Source: Aureococcus anophagefferens (Eukaryota > Sar > Pelagophyceae > Pelagomonadales > Pelagomonadaceae). Taken from it: DNA of 64,000 bases. The first letter of the stretch is position 1, and each line of letters opens with the position of its first letter. The position numbers and the translations under genes were made by a program. The stretch lies in the NCBI RefSeq assembly GCF_000186865.1, contig NW_008705576.1, forward strand, positions 79,756 to 143,755, given 5' to 3'. Shown here piece by piece: positions 10,190 to 20,300 of this stretch. The notes beneath the pieces are model-generated. The model ran no database searches. It saw only the letters and a list, made by a program, of their open reading frames with translations, and was not told where the DNA came from.

Positions 10190-11387
10190 TTACCCGAACC
10201 GCGCGAGCCGCTTCTGGCGGAGGTCGTCCGCGTCCCGCGGCGGCGGCGGCGGCGGCTGGCGGGGCGCGGCGGCCGGCGGGAAGTGGGGCGACGTCTTGCC
10301 CTTGAGCGCCTTCTTCAGCGAGGACATGCCCTGGAACTTCTGAGCGTCGCGGCGCTCGTGCTCCTTGGAGACGACGCCCTTGAGGCCCTTCTTGCCGTCG
10401 AAGCCGAAGACGTTGCCCCGGGGCCCGCCGTCGTTGCGCGCGGCGGACCGCTCCGCGGCGCCGCGCGTCTGCGCGTCCTCGGCGCGCTTGATGTCCGCGT
10501 AGGACGCGCCGCTGAGGCCGATGTTCTTCGTCTTCGGCTTCGCCGCGGGCGCGTCCGCGGCGTCGTCGGCCCAGCCGACCCAGGCGTCGCAGGGGAAGCA
10601 CTTGTAGTACTTGCGGCCCGGGTTCTTCTCGCTCCGCGAGACGCGCGCCTCGCAGGCCGCGCCGCACGTGCCGCACGTCGGCGGGCCCGCGGCGGCGGCG
10701 GGGGCGGCGGCGCCCGCCGGCTCGGGCTGCGCGGGCGGCGCGGCGCCCGCCGGCGGCCGGGTCGTAGCGCTCCTCGCGGCCTGTCTTCGGGTCCTGGAGC
10801 GCGAGCCGCCGGCCGAGGTGGAGCGCGATGACGACGTCGACGCCCTTGAAGAGCTCGCGGTGCGCGGCAGTGCCCGGCGCCGGCGCGAGGCCCGCGGGGA
10901 TCGCGCCCGTCGCGAGCAGCTCGACCCGCGTCGTCTCGTAGACGCAGAACGGCGCGGCGTCGCCGCGGCCGTTGACGAGCCGCACGTTCAGCGCCGCCTT
11001 GCCGAGGAGCCGCGACCGCCAGTACTGCGACGCCTCGCGGAACTCGACGCGCTTCTTCCCGTAGCAGATGGCCTCGAACCACTCGCGCTTGATCGGCAGC
11101 TGCGCCTCGGGCACGAGCGCGGGCTGCGCGGCCGCGGGCCGCGGCGCGGCGGCGGGCCGCGGCGCGGCGGCGGCGGGTCGCGCGGCGGCGAAGACCGGCG
11201 CCTCGACGCGCGCGCGCTTCGCCGGCTTCGCCTCGGCGCCGCCTCGCAGGAGGCGCTCGTCCTCGGAGTGATCACTCAGGTCTTCGACGAGGCGGTCCGC
11301 GGTCACGAAGGCCGGCAACGCTTGCGCCGGCGCCGGAGGCGGCGCGTCGTCGTCGGAATCGCTGATTAAGTCGACGATCTCGGCCAT
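10190..11387 (-). CDS. ASCH domain - GRF zinc finger protein with N-terminal SUMO-interacting motif
   Basis: Starts at ATG 11387 (MAEIVDLISDSDDD), an acidic SUMO-interaction-type motif. A middle block beginning LPIKREWFEAICYGKK and continuing VEFREASQYWRSRL matches the ASCH fold (PUA-like, nucleic-acid binding). The C-terminal third has a GRF zinc finger: TCGTCGAAC, then NPGRKYYKC. GRF fingers bind single-stranded DNA in TOP3A, NEIL3 and APE2, so a nucleic-acid repair or surveillance role is plausible. The frame shifts once near 10750-10765, in a GCC/GGC-rich tract, between the ASCH part and the finger; the ending ARFG-TAA at 10190 is in the finger frame. The shift is probably an assembly indel or a missed short intron. 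Confidence 0.75.
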
Positions 11388-11639
11388 CGTGTCGCGCGGC
11401 GCGTCGCGCTGGCCGTCGCGCACCTGCCCACGCGACCTTGAGCCGCAGCATCAACGACGACCGCAACAACGCTTCAACCACGCGTCCGCCACATTGCCGG
11501 AGGGAGGACGCGGGCACCAGCTTCGCCAGCTTCGCCAGTTGAAGGCCAGCTTCGAAGCCAGTCACCGCGACCTCCCTCTGCACATTGCACGACGTCTCGA
11601 ACACGCCTTTTGCGCCAACCAAGGAAGGCAAACACACCC

Positions 11640-13289
11640 TTACCGCCGGCTGCTGCGCGCGAGGACGTCGTGCTCCTTGAAGGCGATGTTCGGGTAGCGG
11701 CGCTCGACGTTGACCCACTGCTCCGGGAGCGTCGCGTCGCGCTTGCGCTGGAGCTCGTCCGGGTGCGTCCCGCCGAGCTCGACGCAGAGCGCCTCGAGCG
11801 CCGCCCAGGTCGAGCCGAAGGCCTCGGGCTGCAGCGCGCCGGACGCGATCTGCGGGAAGAAGACCTTCGGGTCCTCGGAGCGGTACTCGTTGCCGTGGAT
11901 GTCGAGGAGGTCCTCGAGGCCGACCCAGATGGCGCCGACGCTGTGGAAGGACGGCACGGTCTTGATGGGCTTGGGCTGGACGGCGTCGGGCTCCGCGAAG
12001 AACAACGCGCGCACCGTCTTCTTCTCCGAGGGCTCCATGAGGATCCGCAGCAGCCCCCGCGGCGACACCTTGACGTTCGTGTCGCGCAGGCACGACGCCA
12101 CGGCGGCCTCGACCATGGTCTCGCCCGGCCGCGCCTTGCCCGCGGGGATCCAGTACCGCGGCTTGCCGTTGCAGTTCGCCGTGTGCGCCGACTCGAGCAC
12201 GAGCAGGAACTTGCCGTCGGCGGGCCGGCGCACGACGAGCAGCGCGTAGGCGTCGAAGGTCTTCTCCGGCGCCGCCGCCGCGAAGTCCGCGACCGCGGGC
12301 GGCGCGAGGCCCCGGTGCACCTTGGGATTCGACAGCACCATGCACTTGAGCTCGTGCGACGAGATGAACGCGTCGCCGTCCTGGTCCGTGCCCTCGGGCG
12401 TGTGGTACTCCTCGAGGTGCGTCGCGAAGGACTCGAAGCCCTTGGTCCGCCGCGTGACCTTGGCGCAGAGCGGGCATTTCGCGTCCGCGCCCCGCTCGGC
12501 GACGTGGAAGAGCGAGTAGTGCGCGAAGAGCTGGGGCGGCGTCAGGCCGTCGAGGCCGCAGGCCGGGCAGGCGACGCGCGCGCGCCGCTCGCCCTCGGTC
12601 TTCGCCGGGTCGGCCACGGACGACGCGCGCGCGAGTTCCAGCGCGCGCGTCGCGTCCCCGGCGACGCCCGTCACCATGCGCGCGCCGGCGCCCAGCGCGT
12701 CCAGCGTGTAGCGCGGGCTCGCGGCGACGGGCCGGCTGTAGACGATGACGAAGATGCGCTTCAGCGACGCCTCGAAGGGCGCGTGCGGCCGCTGGATCAC
12801 GCGCAGCAGCGGCCACGACATCTCGCCCTGGTCGATGACGCCGTCGCCGTCCTCGTCGTAGGCGTCGACGAGGCAGGCCAGGGGCAGGCTCCGACCGGAC
12901 CGCGGGTGCTGGATCGCCGCGAGCTCGTCGAGGGCGCCCTGGGCCGTGCGGTGGAACGCGCTGCCGAAGCCCGCGCGCTCCGCGAGCGCGGTCAGCTCCG
13001 GCCGCCGCCGCTCGTCGGCGGACCGGATCAGGACCCAGGGCCGGTCCGTCGGCGGGCCCGTCGCGGCCCCCGGCGCGGGCCGCGACAGCGCACCGGCGCT
13101 CGACTTCCCAAAGGGGTCCGACCCGCAATTTAGCAGCGCGCCGTCCACGGTTCGCAGCACCTGCGGCGACGACACGGGCCCGACGCTCGGCGCGCTCGCC
13201 AGCGTCGGCGCGCGGGAGGCCACGGGCGTGACCTCCGGCGGCGGCGCGACGGCCACCTTGTTCACGCGGTATTTGGACGCGCGACCCAT
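11640..13289 (-). CDS. EF-hand / C2H2 zinc finger / Nudix-domain protein, 549 aa
   Basis: Single exon from ATG 13289. After a Pro/Ala-rich start, about residues 145-160 hold a canonical EF-hand loop, DEDGDGVIDQGE. Two zinc fingers follow: CPACG...HYSLFH (about 230-255) and CPLCA...HLEEYH (about 265-290). A second calcium loop, DQDGDAFISSHE, lies at about 298-310. The C-terminal 200 residues look like a Nudix hydrolase fold (ALLVVRRPADGKFLLVLES, then YWIPAGKARPGETMVEAAV), but the Nudix box is degenerate: after the conserved G-x5-E the usual REUxEE is replaced by SCLRD. Catalysis is therefore doubtful. A calcium-responsive nucleotide- or RNA-binding protein is inference. Tandem with the ASCH-GRF gene, same strand, about 250 bp apart. 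Confidence 0.8.
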   Translation of the reverse strand: MGRASKYRVNKVAVAPPPEVTPVASRAPTLASAPSVGPVSSPQVLRTVDGALLNCGSDPFGKSSAGALSRPAPGAATGPPTDRPWVLIRSADERRRPELTALAERAGFGSAFHRTAQGALDELAAIQHPRSGRSLPLACLVDAYDEDGDGVIDQGEMSWPLLRVIQRPHAPFEASLKRIFVIVYSRPVAASPRYTLDALGAGARMVTGVAGDATRALELARASSVADPAKTEGERRARVACPACGLDGLTPPQLFAHYSLFHVAERGADAKCPLCAKVTRRTKGFESFATHLEEYHTPEGTDQDGDAFISSHELKCMVLSNPKVHRGLAPPAVADFAAAAPEKTFDAYALLVVRRPADGKFLLVLESAHTANCNGKPRYWIPAGKARPGETMVEAAVASCLRDTNVKVSPRGLLRILMEPSEKKTVRALFFAEPDAVQPKPIKTVPSFHSVGAIWVGLEDLLDIHGNEYRSEDPKVFFPQIASGALQPEAFGSTWAALEALCVELGGTHPDELQRKRDATLPEQWVNVERRYPNIAFKEHDVLARSSRR

Positions 13290-13353
13290 GACGGGCTGCT
13301 CCCACCGCGGCGCTGCCCGCGGACCGTTGCGGACAAAGTTGCGCAAGGAACCA

Positions 13354-15467
13354 TTACCCCGCGGCCGCGGCCGCCGCCTCCGGCGCCTCGCCCGGCGCGG
13401 GCTCCGGCGCGAGCGCGGCGGCCTCGTCGTCGAGGAGCAGCCGCCCGTGGAGGGGCGTGCGGCGCTTCGCCTGGCGCCACTGGAACCAGGCGTCGGTCGG
13501 CGCGCCGCTCGACCGGCCCTCGCGGCGCGTCGCGCGCGCGAGCACGTGGCCGTCGCCCGCGGCCGCGGCGACGACGCGCCGCGACGCGAGGGGCCAGACG
13601 GGCATGGGCGCCTTGACGGGCGCGTCGCGGCCGAGCACGGCGCCCGAGCCCCAGACGTGGAGCACGCCGTCGTCGTCGAGCGCGGCCGCGAAGGTGCGGC
13701 CCGCGCCGACCCAGAGCGCGTCGCGCACCGCGTCGACCTTCCGCGGCGCGCCGGACGCGACGGCGGCCGCCCTCGCCTTCTTCGGCGTCGCCTCGGGCGC
13801 CGGCGGCGCCGACGCTCTCGTCGCCAAAGGCGAAGACGGAGCCGTCGACGGCGAGCGCGACGACGAACGACGCGCCCGCGGCGACCTGGGACACGGCGAC
13901 GGGGAGCGCGACGCGCTCGAGGCGCGGCGCGGCGCTCCGGCTCGCGGCGGCGGCGAGCCGCCGGAGGCGGTCGTCGGGCCCGTCGACGCGCGCCGCGACG
14001 GCGGCCGCGACGGCGCGCGACCGGAGCACCGCGGCGCGCGCGGCCGCCAAAGCCGCGACGGACCGCTGCATGCGCCGCAGGTCCGGCCCGCCGAGGCCGT
14101 GCGCCTTCTCCGCCCGGTGCGCCGCGAGCAGCGCGCCGCGGCGCGCGGGCGGCGGCAGCGTCGCGAGCGAACCGTCGGCCGCGTCGGACTCGAGTTTCAG
14201 CGCGACGTCCGCCGTGCGCCGCGCGCGGCGCACGGCGTCGCGGGCCGCGCGGTCCGGGTGCGCGTGGTCCTGCCAGCAGTCCGGCGGCGCCGCCGCCGCC
14301 GGCGCGTCGCCGGCCCTGGCGCGCCACGCGAAGCAGGTCCCGTCGCGCGCCGCGACGACGTTCACCGCCTGTGTGGAAATCAAATCTTCAACCCGACTGC
14401 AATGTGATCGTATGCGTTCGTTTCGACGCAAGCTCTTCCGCCGTGTTTCAAGAACTCGACGAGAGCAATCGATTCGTCCAAAAATCAGCCGAATCGACAT
14501 CGATTTGACGGAGCTAGAGAGTTCTGAAGTTTGGTGGGGACCCCCCAAACCAGTGGTTGATTTCCACACAGTTCACCGCGGCCGTCGCCGCCGCGGAGAC
14601 GACGTCGACGGTCGCGAGGGCCGCCCGCAGCCCCAGCGCGCCGGCGCCGCCGTCGAAGGCCGGCGTGCGCTTCGCCGCGAAGCCGAAGAGCCGCCGGCAC
14701 CCGTCCGCGTACTCCGCGCAGACCTCGACGCAGTCGCGCCGCGGCGACAGCGCGACGCGCGTCGGCGGGCCCGCGGGCGGCCGCGCCGCCGCGGTCGACG
14801 GCGCCTCGCCGTGGTCGGCGTCGTCGTCGAGCCAGGGCCCCTCGTCGAAGGCGGCCTCGGCCTCCGGCTCGAGCGGCGCGAGTTTGGCGGGCCGGTCGCG
14901 GAACGCCTCGCCCACGGTCGCGCCCCAGGCGTAGACGGACCCGTCGGCGCAGCCGCAGGCCGACCGGTCGCCTAGCGCGGCGACGCAGACCACGGCGCGG
15001 CCTCGCAGCGCGTCGTTCGGGGCTTTCCTCGTCCGCGAGTCGCCGAGGCCGAGCTGCCCGCGGCCGTTCGCGCCCCAGCCGTAGACCTCCGCCGTCCGCG
15101 CGCCGTCGAGGTCGCGGAACCCGGCGACGTAGGGCGGCGGCCGCGACGCCGCCGTGCCCGCGGCGAGGCGCCAGAGCGCGTCGTCGCCGACGACGCGCGC
15201 GCCGAGGCACCGGCACGCGGCGCCCAAAGCCGCCAGCGCGCCGCCGCCCAAGAAGCGCGCGAGCACGCCGAGGCCCTGGCGCGGCAGCCGCGCGAGCCAG
15301 GTCTTCGGCGGGCCCGCGTTGAGCTCCCAGGGGTCGTCCCACTCGGGGCACCGCACCGCGCCCAATAGCGACGCCTCGGAGCCGACGGACTCGCCGGAGT
15401 CGTAGCCGTCGCCGTCGCGGCGCGGCGACCTGCGGGAAAGCGCCCATGTCCCTCGCCAAAAAGCCAT
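13354..15467 (-). CDS. RCC1-repeat-like protein, interrupted by an introner-type intron
   Basis: Exon 1 (15467-14580) carries RCC1-type units such as VYGWGANGRGQLGLGD and SVYAWGA, preceded by an F-box-like leucine/tryptophan stretch (LGARVVGDDALWRLAAG). Splicing of the element at 14369-14571 joins ...ATAA to AVNVVAARDGTCFAW in frame. Exon 2 continues with RCC1-like blades (VALAVDGSVFAFGDE, AALDDDGVLHVWGSG) to TAA at 13354. A frame change occurs at about 13800-13830 in a GGCGCC-rich tract, probably an indel. RCC1 propellers serve as Ran exchange factors or as protein-interaction scaffolds; this one has no further domain to decide. The ATG at 15467 may not be the true start: a 46-nt intron (15475-15430) would fuse it in frame to the upstream Lys/Ser-rich gene. 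Confidence 0.7.
14369..14571 (-). mobile_element. Introner-type element, family A (A1), sense
   Basis: 203 bp with terminal inverted repeats ctgtgtggaaatc/gatttccacacag, flanked by an exact 8-bp duplication (GCGGTGAA on the minus strand; 14572-14579 and 14361-14368). The intron is 14579-14369: the upstream duplication gives a GC 5' splice site and the element end gives CAG. Removal restores the RCC1-like frame. The internal core gctgatttttggacga is shared with all other copies. Confidence 0.9.
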
Positions 15468-17135
15468 TTAGGGACGCCGGTCGAAAAGAGGACGCGCTCC
15501 GCCGCTTCCGCCGCTCGTAGCGGTCGCTCTCGCAGGACGCCATGACGCAGACGGGCAGCCAGCCCCCGCGGCGGAGCGCGTGGCGCGCCGGGCGGAAGCC
15601 CAGGTTCGCCGCGAGCGTCACGCGGCGGCGCACGGCCTCGCCGGCGACCTTGACGGCGCCGACGGCCGCGCGGGGCACGCCGCAGCCTGTGCCGGAAACA
15701 ACCGGTGGAATGGCCCCGTCCAGCAAAATTTCAAGCCTCTCTCTCTCGGTCGAATCGACGTCGATTCGGCTGATTTTTGGACGAGTCGCTTTCTCTCGTC
15801 GAGCTCTGCGAAAAAAAACATGTCAAAACCACATGCATATTGAAGTCGTGTTGAATATTCTCGTTTCCCGCCCGGGCCGCGGCGGGACGGCCGCGCGATG
15901 GACCACGCCTTCGAGTTGGGCCGCTTCACGAGGGCCACGACGTCGTCGTCGTCGGAGCGGGGCTCCCGCTCGGGCCGCCGCTGGTCGCACCAGCGCCGCT
16001 CGAGGCCGTCCGCGGGGCCCTCGCGCGACGGCGACCCGGCGGACGGGCTCCGGGAGCCGCGCGACCCGCCGCTCGGGCTCCGCGACTTGCGGCCCGGCGA
16101 CTTGGACTTGCGGCCCGCCGGCGGCGCCGCGGTCGCCGCGGCGGCGCGCGGGGGCTCGGTGACGCGCGCCTGCCGCGGCCGCGCGACCGGCGGCGGCGGC
16201 GGCGGCTCCTTCCGCCGCGCGCGCCGCTCGAGCGCCAGCAGCGTGCGGCCGTGCTCGTCGAGGGGCGCCGCGGCCGGCGCGTCGAGGGGCGCCAGCGGCG
16301 TCAGGACGACGCGCGTCATGCCCGCGCACGCGTCCGCCGCGCCGGCCGCCATCGTCGCGGCGCGCCGCGCGGTCCCGAACGCGAGCCACGCGGTCTCCTC
16401 GGCGACGGCCGCGGCCGTGTCGACGATGCCGTCCATGGGCGCGTAGAAGTGGCCGTCGGCCGGCGGCCGCGCGAGCACGGCGCGGCACGCCGCGCGCCGC
16501 GCGAGGTCGAAGACGCCGAGCTTGCGCCGCCGCGAGCGAAAGTGGACCGCCGGCGCGGCCTCCGCGGCGAGCATGAGGCGCACGGCCCGGGGCTGGATGC
16601 CCCGGGGCCGCCACTCCTCCTCGCTGGACGACGACGAGTCGCTGTCCGAGTCCTCGAGCCGCGCGCGGCCGCGCGTCCGCGACCGCGCGCGGTCGACGTC
16701 GCGCTTCGTGATCCGCCGCGCCGGGTCCGGCGACTTCGAGCGGCTCCGGACGCCCGCGCGCCGCCAGCGCCGCGGCCGCGCGGCGAGCTCCACGGCCGTC
16801 CAGGCGCGCGCGCGCGCGAGGGCCTTGTGGGCGCGCTTCTCGGCCTCGCGGTCGATCTCCCGCACGACCAACGCGACGCCCTCGGCCTCCGCGGACCGCC
16901 AGAGCCGCTCCTCCTTCTCCGTGATGAGCTTCTCCCGCCACTGGGCGTCGGCCAGCGCTTTTTCCGCGGCCGTCTGGGGCTTGATCATGCCCATGGACTC
17001 GAAGAACATGGTCAGCTCGTGCTCGGTCCAGGACTCCAAGGCCTCCGCGGGCACCTCCAGGCTCCCGCAGTTCTGGTAGCGCGCGCGGCACGCGTCGATC
17101 CAGCGCAGCCGCGCCGCCACGCGGGACTCGGCCAT
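15430..17135 (-). CDS. Lys/Ser-rich protein with acidic serine tract
   Basis: Exon 1 runs 17135-15884 (ATG within gccATGgtg context, 17135). The N-terminus is structured (IDACRARYQNCGSL, then ELTMFFESMGMIKPQ), followed by charged helix, RS/KS-rich stretches (RSRSKSPDPARR), an acidic serine run SDSDSSSSSEEE, and a proline/KSPGRKSRSPS tail resembling SR-related nuclear proteins. Removing the diverged family-A element at 15687-15875 joins ...RPSR to CGVPRAAVGAVKVAGE. This exon has no convincing stop of its own before running into the RCC1-like coding region. A 46-nt GT-AG intron (15475-15430) would continue it in frame into that gene, making one protein. That fusion is an inference; two separate genes with a missed terminator is the alternative. 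Family not recognised. Confidence 0.6.
15687..15875 (+). mobile_element. Introner-type element, family A (A2), antisense to its gene, diverged
   Basis: 189 bp. Left end ctgtgccggaaac and right end gtttcccgcccgg are degenerate inverted repeats, flanked by near-identical 8-mers (minus strand GCCGCGGC upstream, GCTGCGGC downstream). The core ttcggctgatttttggacga reads on the plus strand although the gene is on the minus strand, so the left end provides the CAG acceptor. The intron (15883-15687) has a GC donor. The unused end has lost AG. Confidence 0.75.
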
Positions 17136-17362
17136 GGTGTGGCTTTGCAGTGGTTACATTGCTGCGATCCCGGGTTGCCGCCGCATCACTCCATACAAAA
17201 GAAGCGCAGCCCGGTGCAATGCAAACTATGCCGTGCAATCACCAGAGATATTGACCTGAGAACGACAGAAACGCCAGCCCTGGGGTTTCATCCTTATCCG
17301 GGCCAGCTCTCCTCGCAAGAAAAGACGAGGCCCATCGCGCGCCGGCAAGGCGGTGTGCCGCC
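17136..17362. promoter_or_regulatory. Shared divergent upstream region
   Basis: A 227-bp gap separates the start codons of the Lys/Ser-rich gene (minus) and the K+ channel gene (plus), so both promoters must lie here. It is less GC-rich than its flanks. No TATA box or recognisable operator is evident. Confidence 0.4.
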
Positions 17363-20300
17363 ATGGCGTCGCCGGCGGGCTCGACGGGCGCGCCGTCGCC
17401 GAAGCTCGGCGCCAAGGAGCGCGAGGAGAAGCGGGCCCGCGAGAGCCGGGCGCGGGCCATGGCGAAGAAGATGGAGCTCAAGAAGGCCATGGAGGAGCGC
17501 AAGGAGCCCGAGAGCAACGCCGAGGCCCTCGCGGGCATGCGCGACCTCCACCCGGAGCTCAAGAACCTCGCGCGCCTCCAGGCGCAGCAGCAGCAGGTCT
17601 ACGAGGCCACGGGCGTGGGCGGCGTCGCGCGGCGGCCGAGCCTCCTGAAGCACGACAGCGTCCGCGGGTCGAACCTCCTCGGCCGCGGGTCGGCGACCAT
17701 CGTGTCGCGGTCCTCGGACCAGGCCGGCGCCGGCGGCGCGCGCGCGTCCGTGAGCGCGCGCGGCCGGAGCAGCCTCGTGCCGCGCGCGTCGCTCGCCTTC
17801 GCGCCGTCCGCGGAGCAGATCCGCGTGGCCTTCGGGGGCGCGGCGCGGCGTCCCGGGGGCGCGAGCGAGGTCCCGGCCGGAACCGCTCCGTCGTAGGCAA
17901 GGAGGCGCCGGCGGACGACGCGGCGGCGGGCGACGCGGAGGAGGCGTACGTCGCGCCCCACAGGGCGGCAAAAGAGAGCGAAATTCCCAACTTCAAAGGC
18001 TCCGATTTCGGCCGTTTTCCACTCGTTTTGGCTGATTTTTAAACGAGCGATCATCTCTCGGAACGGTCTCGAAGCGTGGATGCTTTTTATGGAACGCGCT
18101 TGCGCGGAACACTCACGTTGAAGCGATGTTGAATCACTCTTTTGCTGCCCAGGCTCCCCAGGCGTCGATCCTCGACTCGAACTACGTCGCCGTGCGGCGG
18201 CTCTGCAACCGGGACCACCCCTGGCGCAAGCGCTGGGACCTCGCGGTCATGATCGTCATCTCCCTGGACTTCCTCATGACGCCCTTCCTCGCCGCGCGCG
18301 GACCCGGCGTCGCGAGTGTCTCGCGAAGGCGACGATCGTCCCGCGCAGGTTCAACCAGCATTATTCGCGCGCGGGGCGGGGCTTCGGCGTCGCCGCGGAC
18401 CGCGACTACTTCCAGGGCCTCGTCGTCGGCTACGTCGTCGACTGTTTCCTGCTCGTCGACATGGGGCTCCAGGGCATCACGATCATCTACGACGTCCGCT
18501 GGGGCATCGTTGACACGGTCGACGAGCTCCGGCGCCGCTACGTGCGGAGCTGGCGCTTCGTCGTCGACGCGGCGGCCTGCCTGCCCTGGGAGGTCGTCGC
18601 CCTCACGCTCGGCCGCGGGCCGAACTCGCTCCTGTTTTCGCAGCTCCGCATGAGTCGCGTCGTGCGCATCTACCGCGTGCGCGAGACGCTCCAGCGCTGG
18701 GGTTTGAACATCCGCATGAACTCGAACGCCGTGGGCATCGTCAACTGCGTGTTCTTCATCGTCTTCGCGTCCCACTTCGTCGCCTGCGTCTGGTTCTGGC
18801 TCGCGTACACGTCGTCGAGCACGAAGCGCGACGTCGTCCAGCAGAGCGTCGAGTCGCTCCTGGCCTCGGAGCCGAACACGTGGCTGGACCTCGTGCTGGA
18901 CTGGCAGGACATGAAGACGAGCCTGCTCTACGTCAAGTCGCTCTACTGGACCATGAGCACGATGACGACCGTCGGCTACGGGGCCGCGAAGGGGCGCGAC
19001 GTTCCCAACTTCTCTCTCGGCCGTGTTCCACTCGTTTCGGCTGATTCTTGGACGAGGGATCGTTTCACGGAGCGTTTGCGACGCGCGGATGCCTTTTCTT
19101 TGGAACGCGCGCGCGCGGAACGCCCACGTCGAAGCGACGTCGAATCGCCCGTTCGCGGCCCAGGTCGGCTACGGCGACCTCACGCCCGTGTCCACGAAGG
19201 AGCACTGGTACGCGATCTTCGTCATGCTCTTCGGGTCCATCCTGTTCGGCTACATCTTCGGCCTCATGGCGTCGCTCGTCGCGAGCATGGACGTGACCAT
19301 GGCGGCCTTCCGCATGAAGGTCGACTCCGTGCAGCGGTTCCTCCACTACCGGAACGTGCCGCGGGAGCTGTGCGAGCGCGTGCACCGCTACCACGACAAC
19401 ACGTGGGCGCAGACGCGGGGCTTCGACGAGCACGCCATCATGTGCGACCTGCCGAGCTCCATCCACCTCGACCTGGCCCTGCACCTCTACGGCGACATGC
19501 AGGGCAGGAAAAGAGTGCGACATTCCCAACTTCAAAGGCTCCTCTCTCGGCCGTTTTCCACTCTTTTTGGCTGATTTTTGGACGAGCGATCATCTCTCGG
19601 AACGGTCTCGAAGCGTGGATGCTTTTTTCTGGAACGCGCGCGCGCGGAACACTCACGTTGAAGCGACATTGAATCTCTCTTTTCCTACCCAGGCGACATG
19701 ATCATCTCCGTGCCGCTCTTCAAGAACGCGGAGCCCGCGTTCGTGCGCGCGATCGTGCTGCGGCTGCTGCCGACGGTCTTCCCCGAGAACGAGAAGGTCG
19801 TGCTCAAGGGCGAGGTGGGCCGCGAGATGTTCTTCATCCAGCGGGGCCACTGCGAGGTCGTCAACGACGAGACGGGCGAGATGCTCGTCGAGCTCCAGGA
19901 CGGCCAGTACTTCGGCGAGGTGTCGATCTTGTGCGAGGCGCGGCGGACGGCGACGGTGCGGTCCGTCACGGAGGTCGACCTCCTCGTGCTGAACAAGCAG
20001 GACCTGGACCTCGTCTGCAGGGACTTCCCGCGGGTCGCCGCCTGTGTGGAAATCAAACAGTGGGTTATCCCGACCAAACTTCAGAACTCTCTCGCTCGGT
20101 CACATCGAAGTCGATTCGGCTGATTTTTGGACGAATCGATTGCTCTCGTCGAGTTCTCGAAGCACGGCAGAAGCGCGCGCGTCGAACCCGTCGCATACGC
20201 TCGCATTGAAGTCGGGTCGAAGATTTGATCTCCACGCAGGTCGCGGCGAAGATGAAGGACCTCGCGGACGAGCGGCGGAAGATCATCGGCGCGCGCGTCT

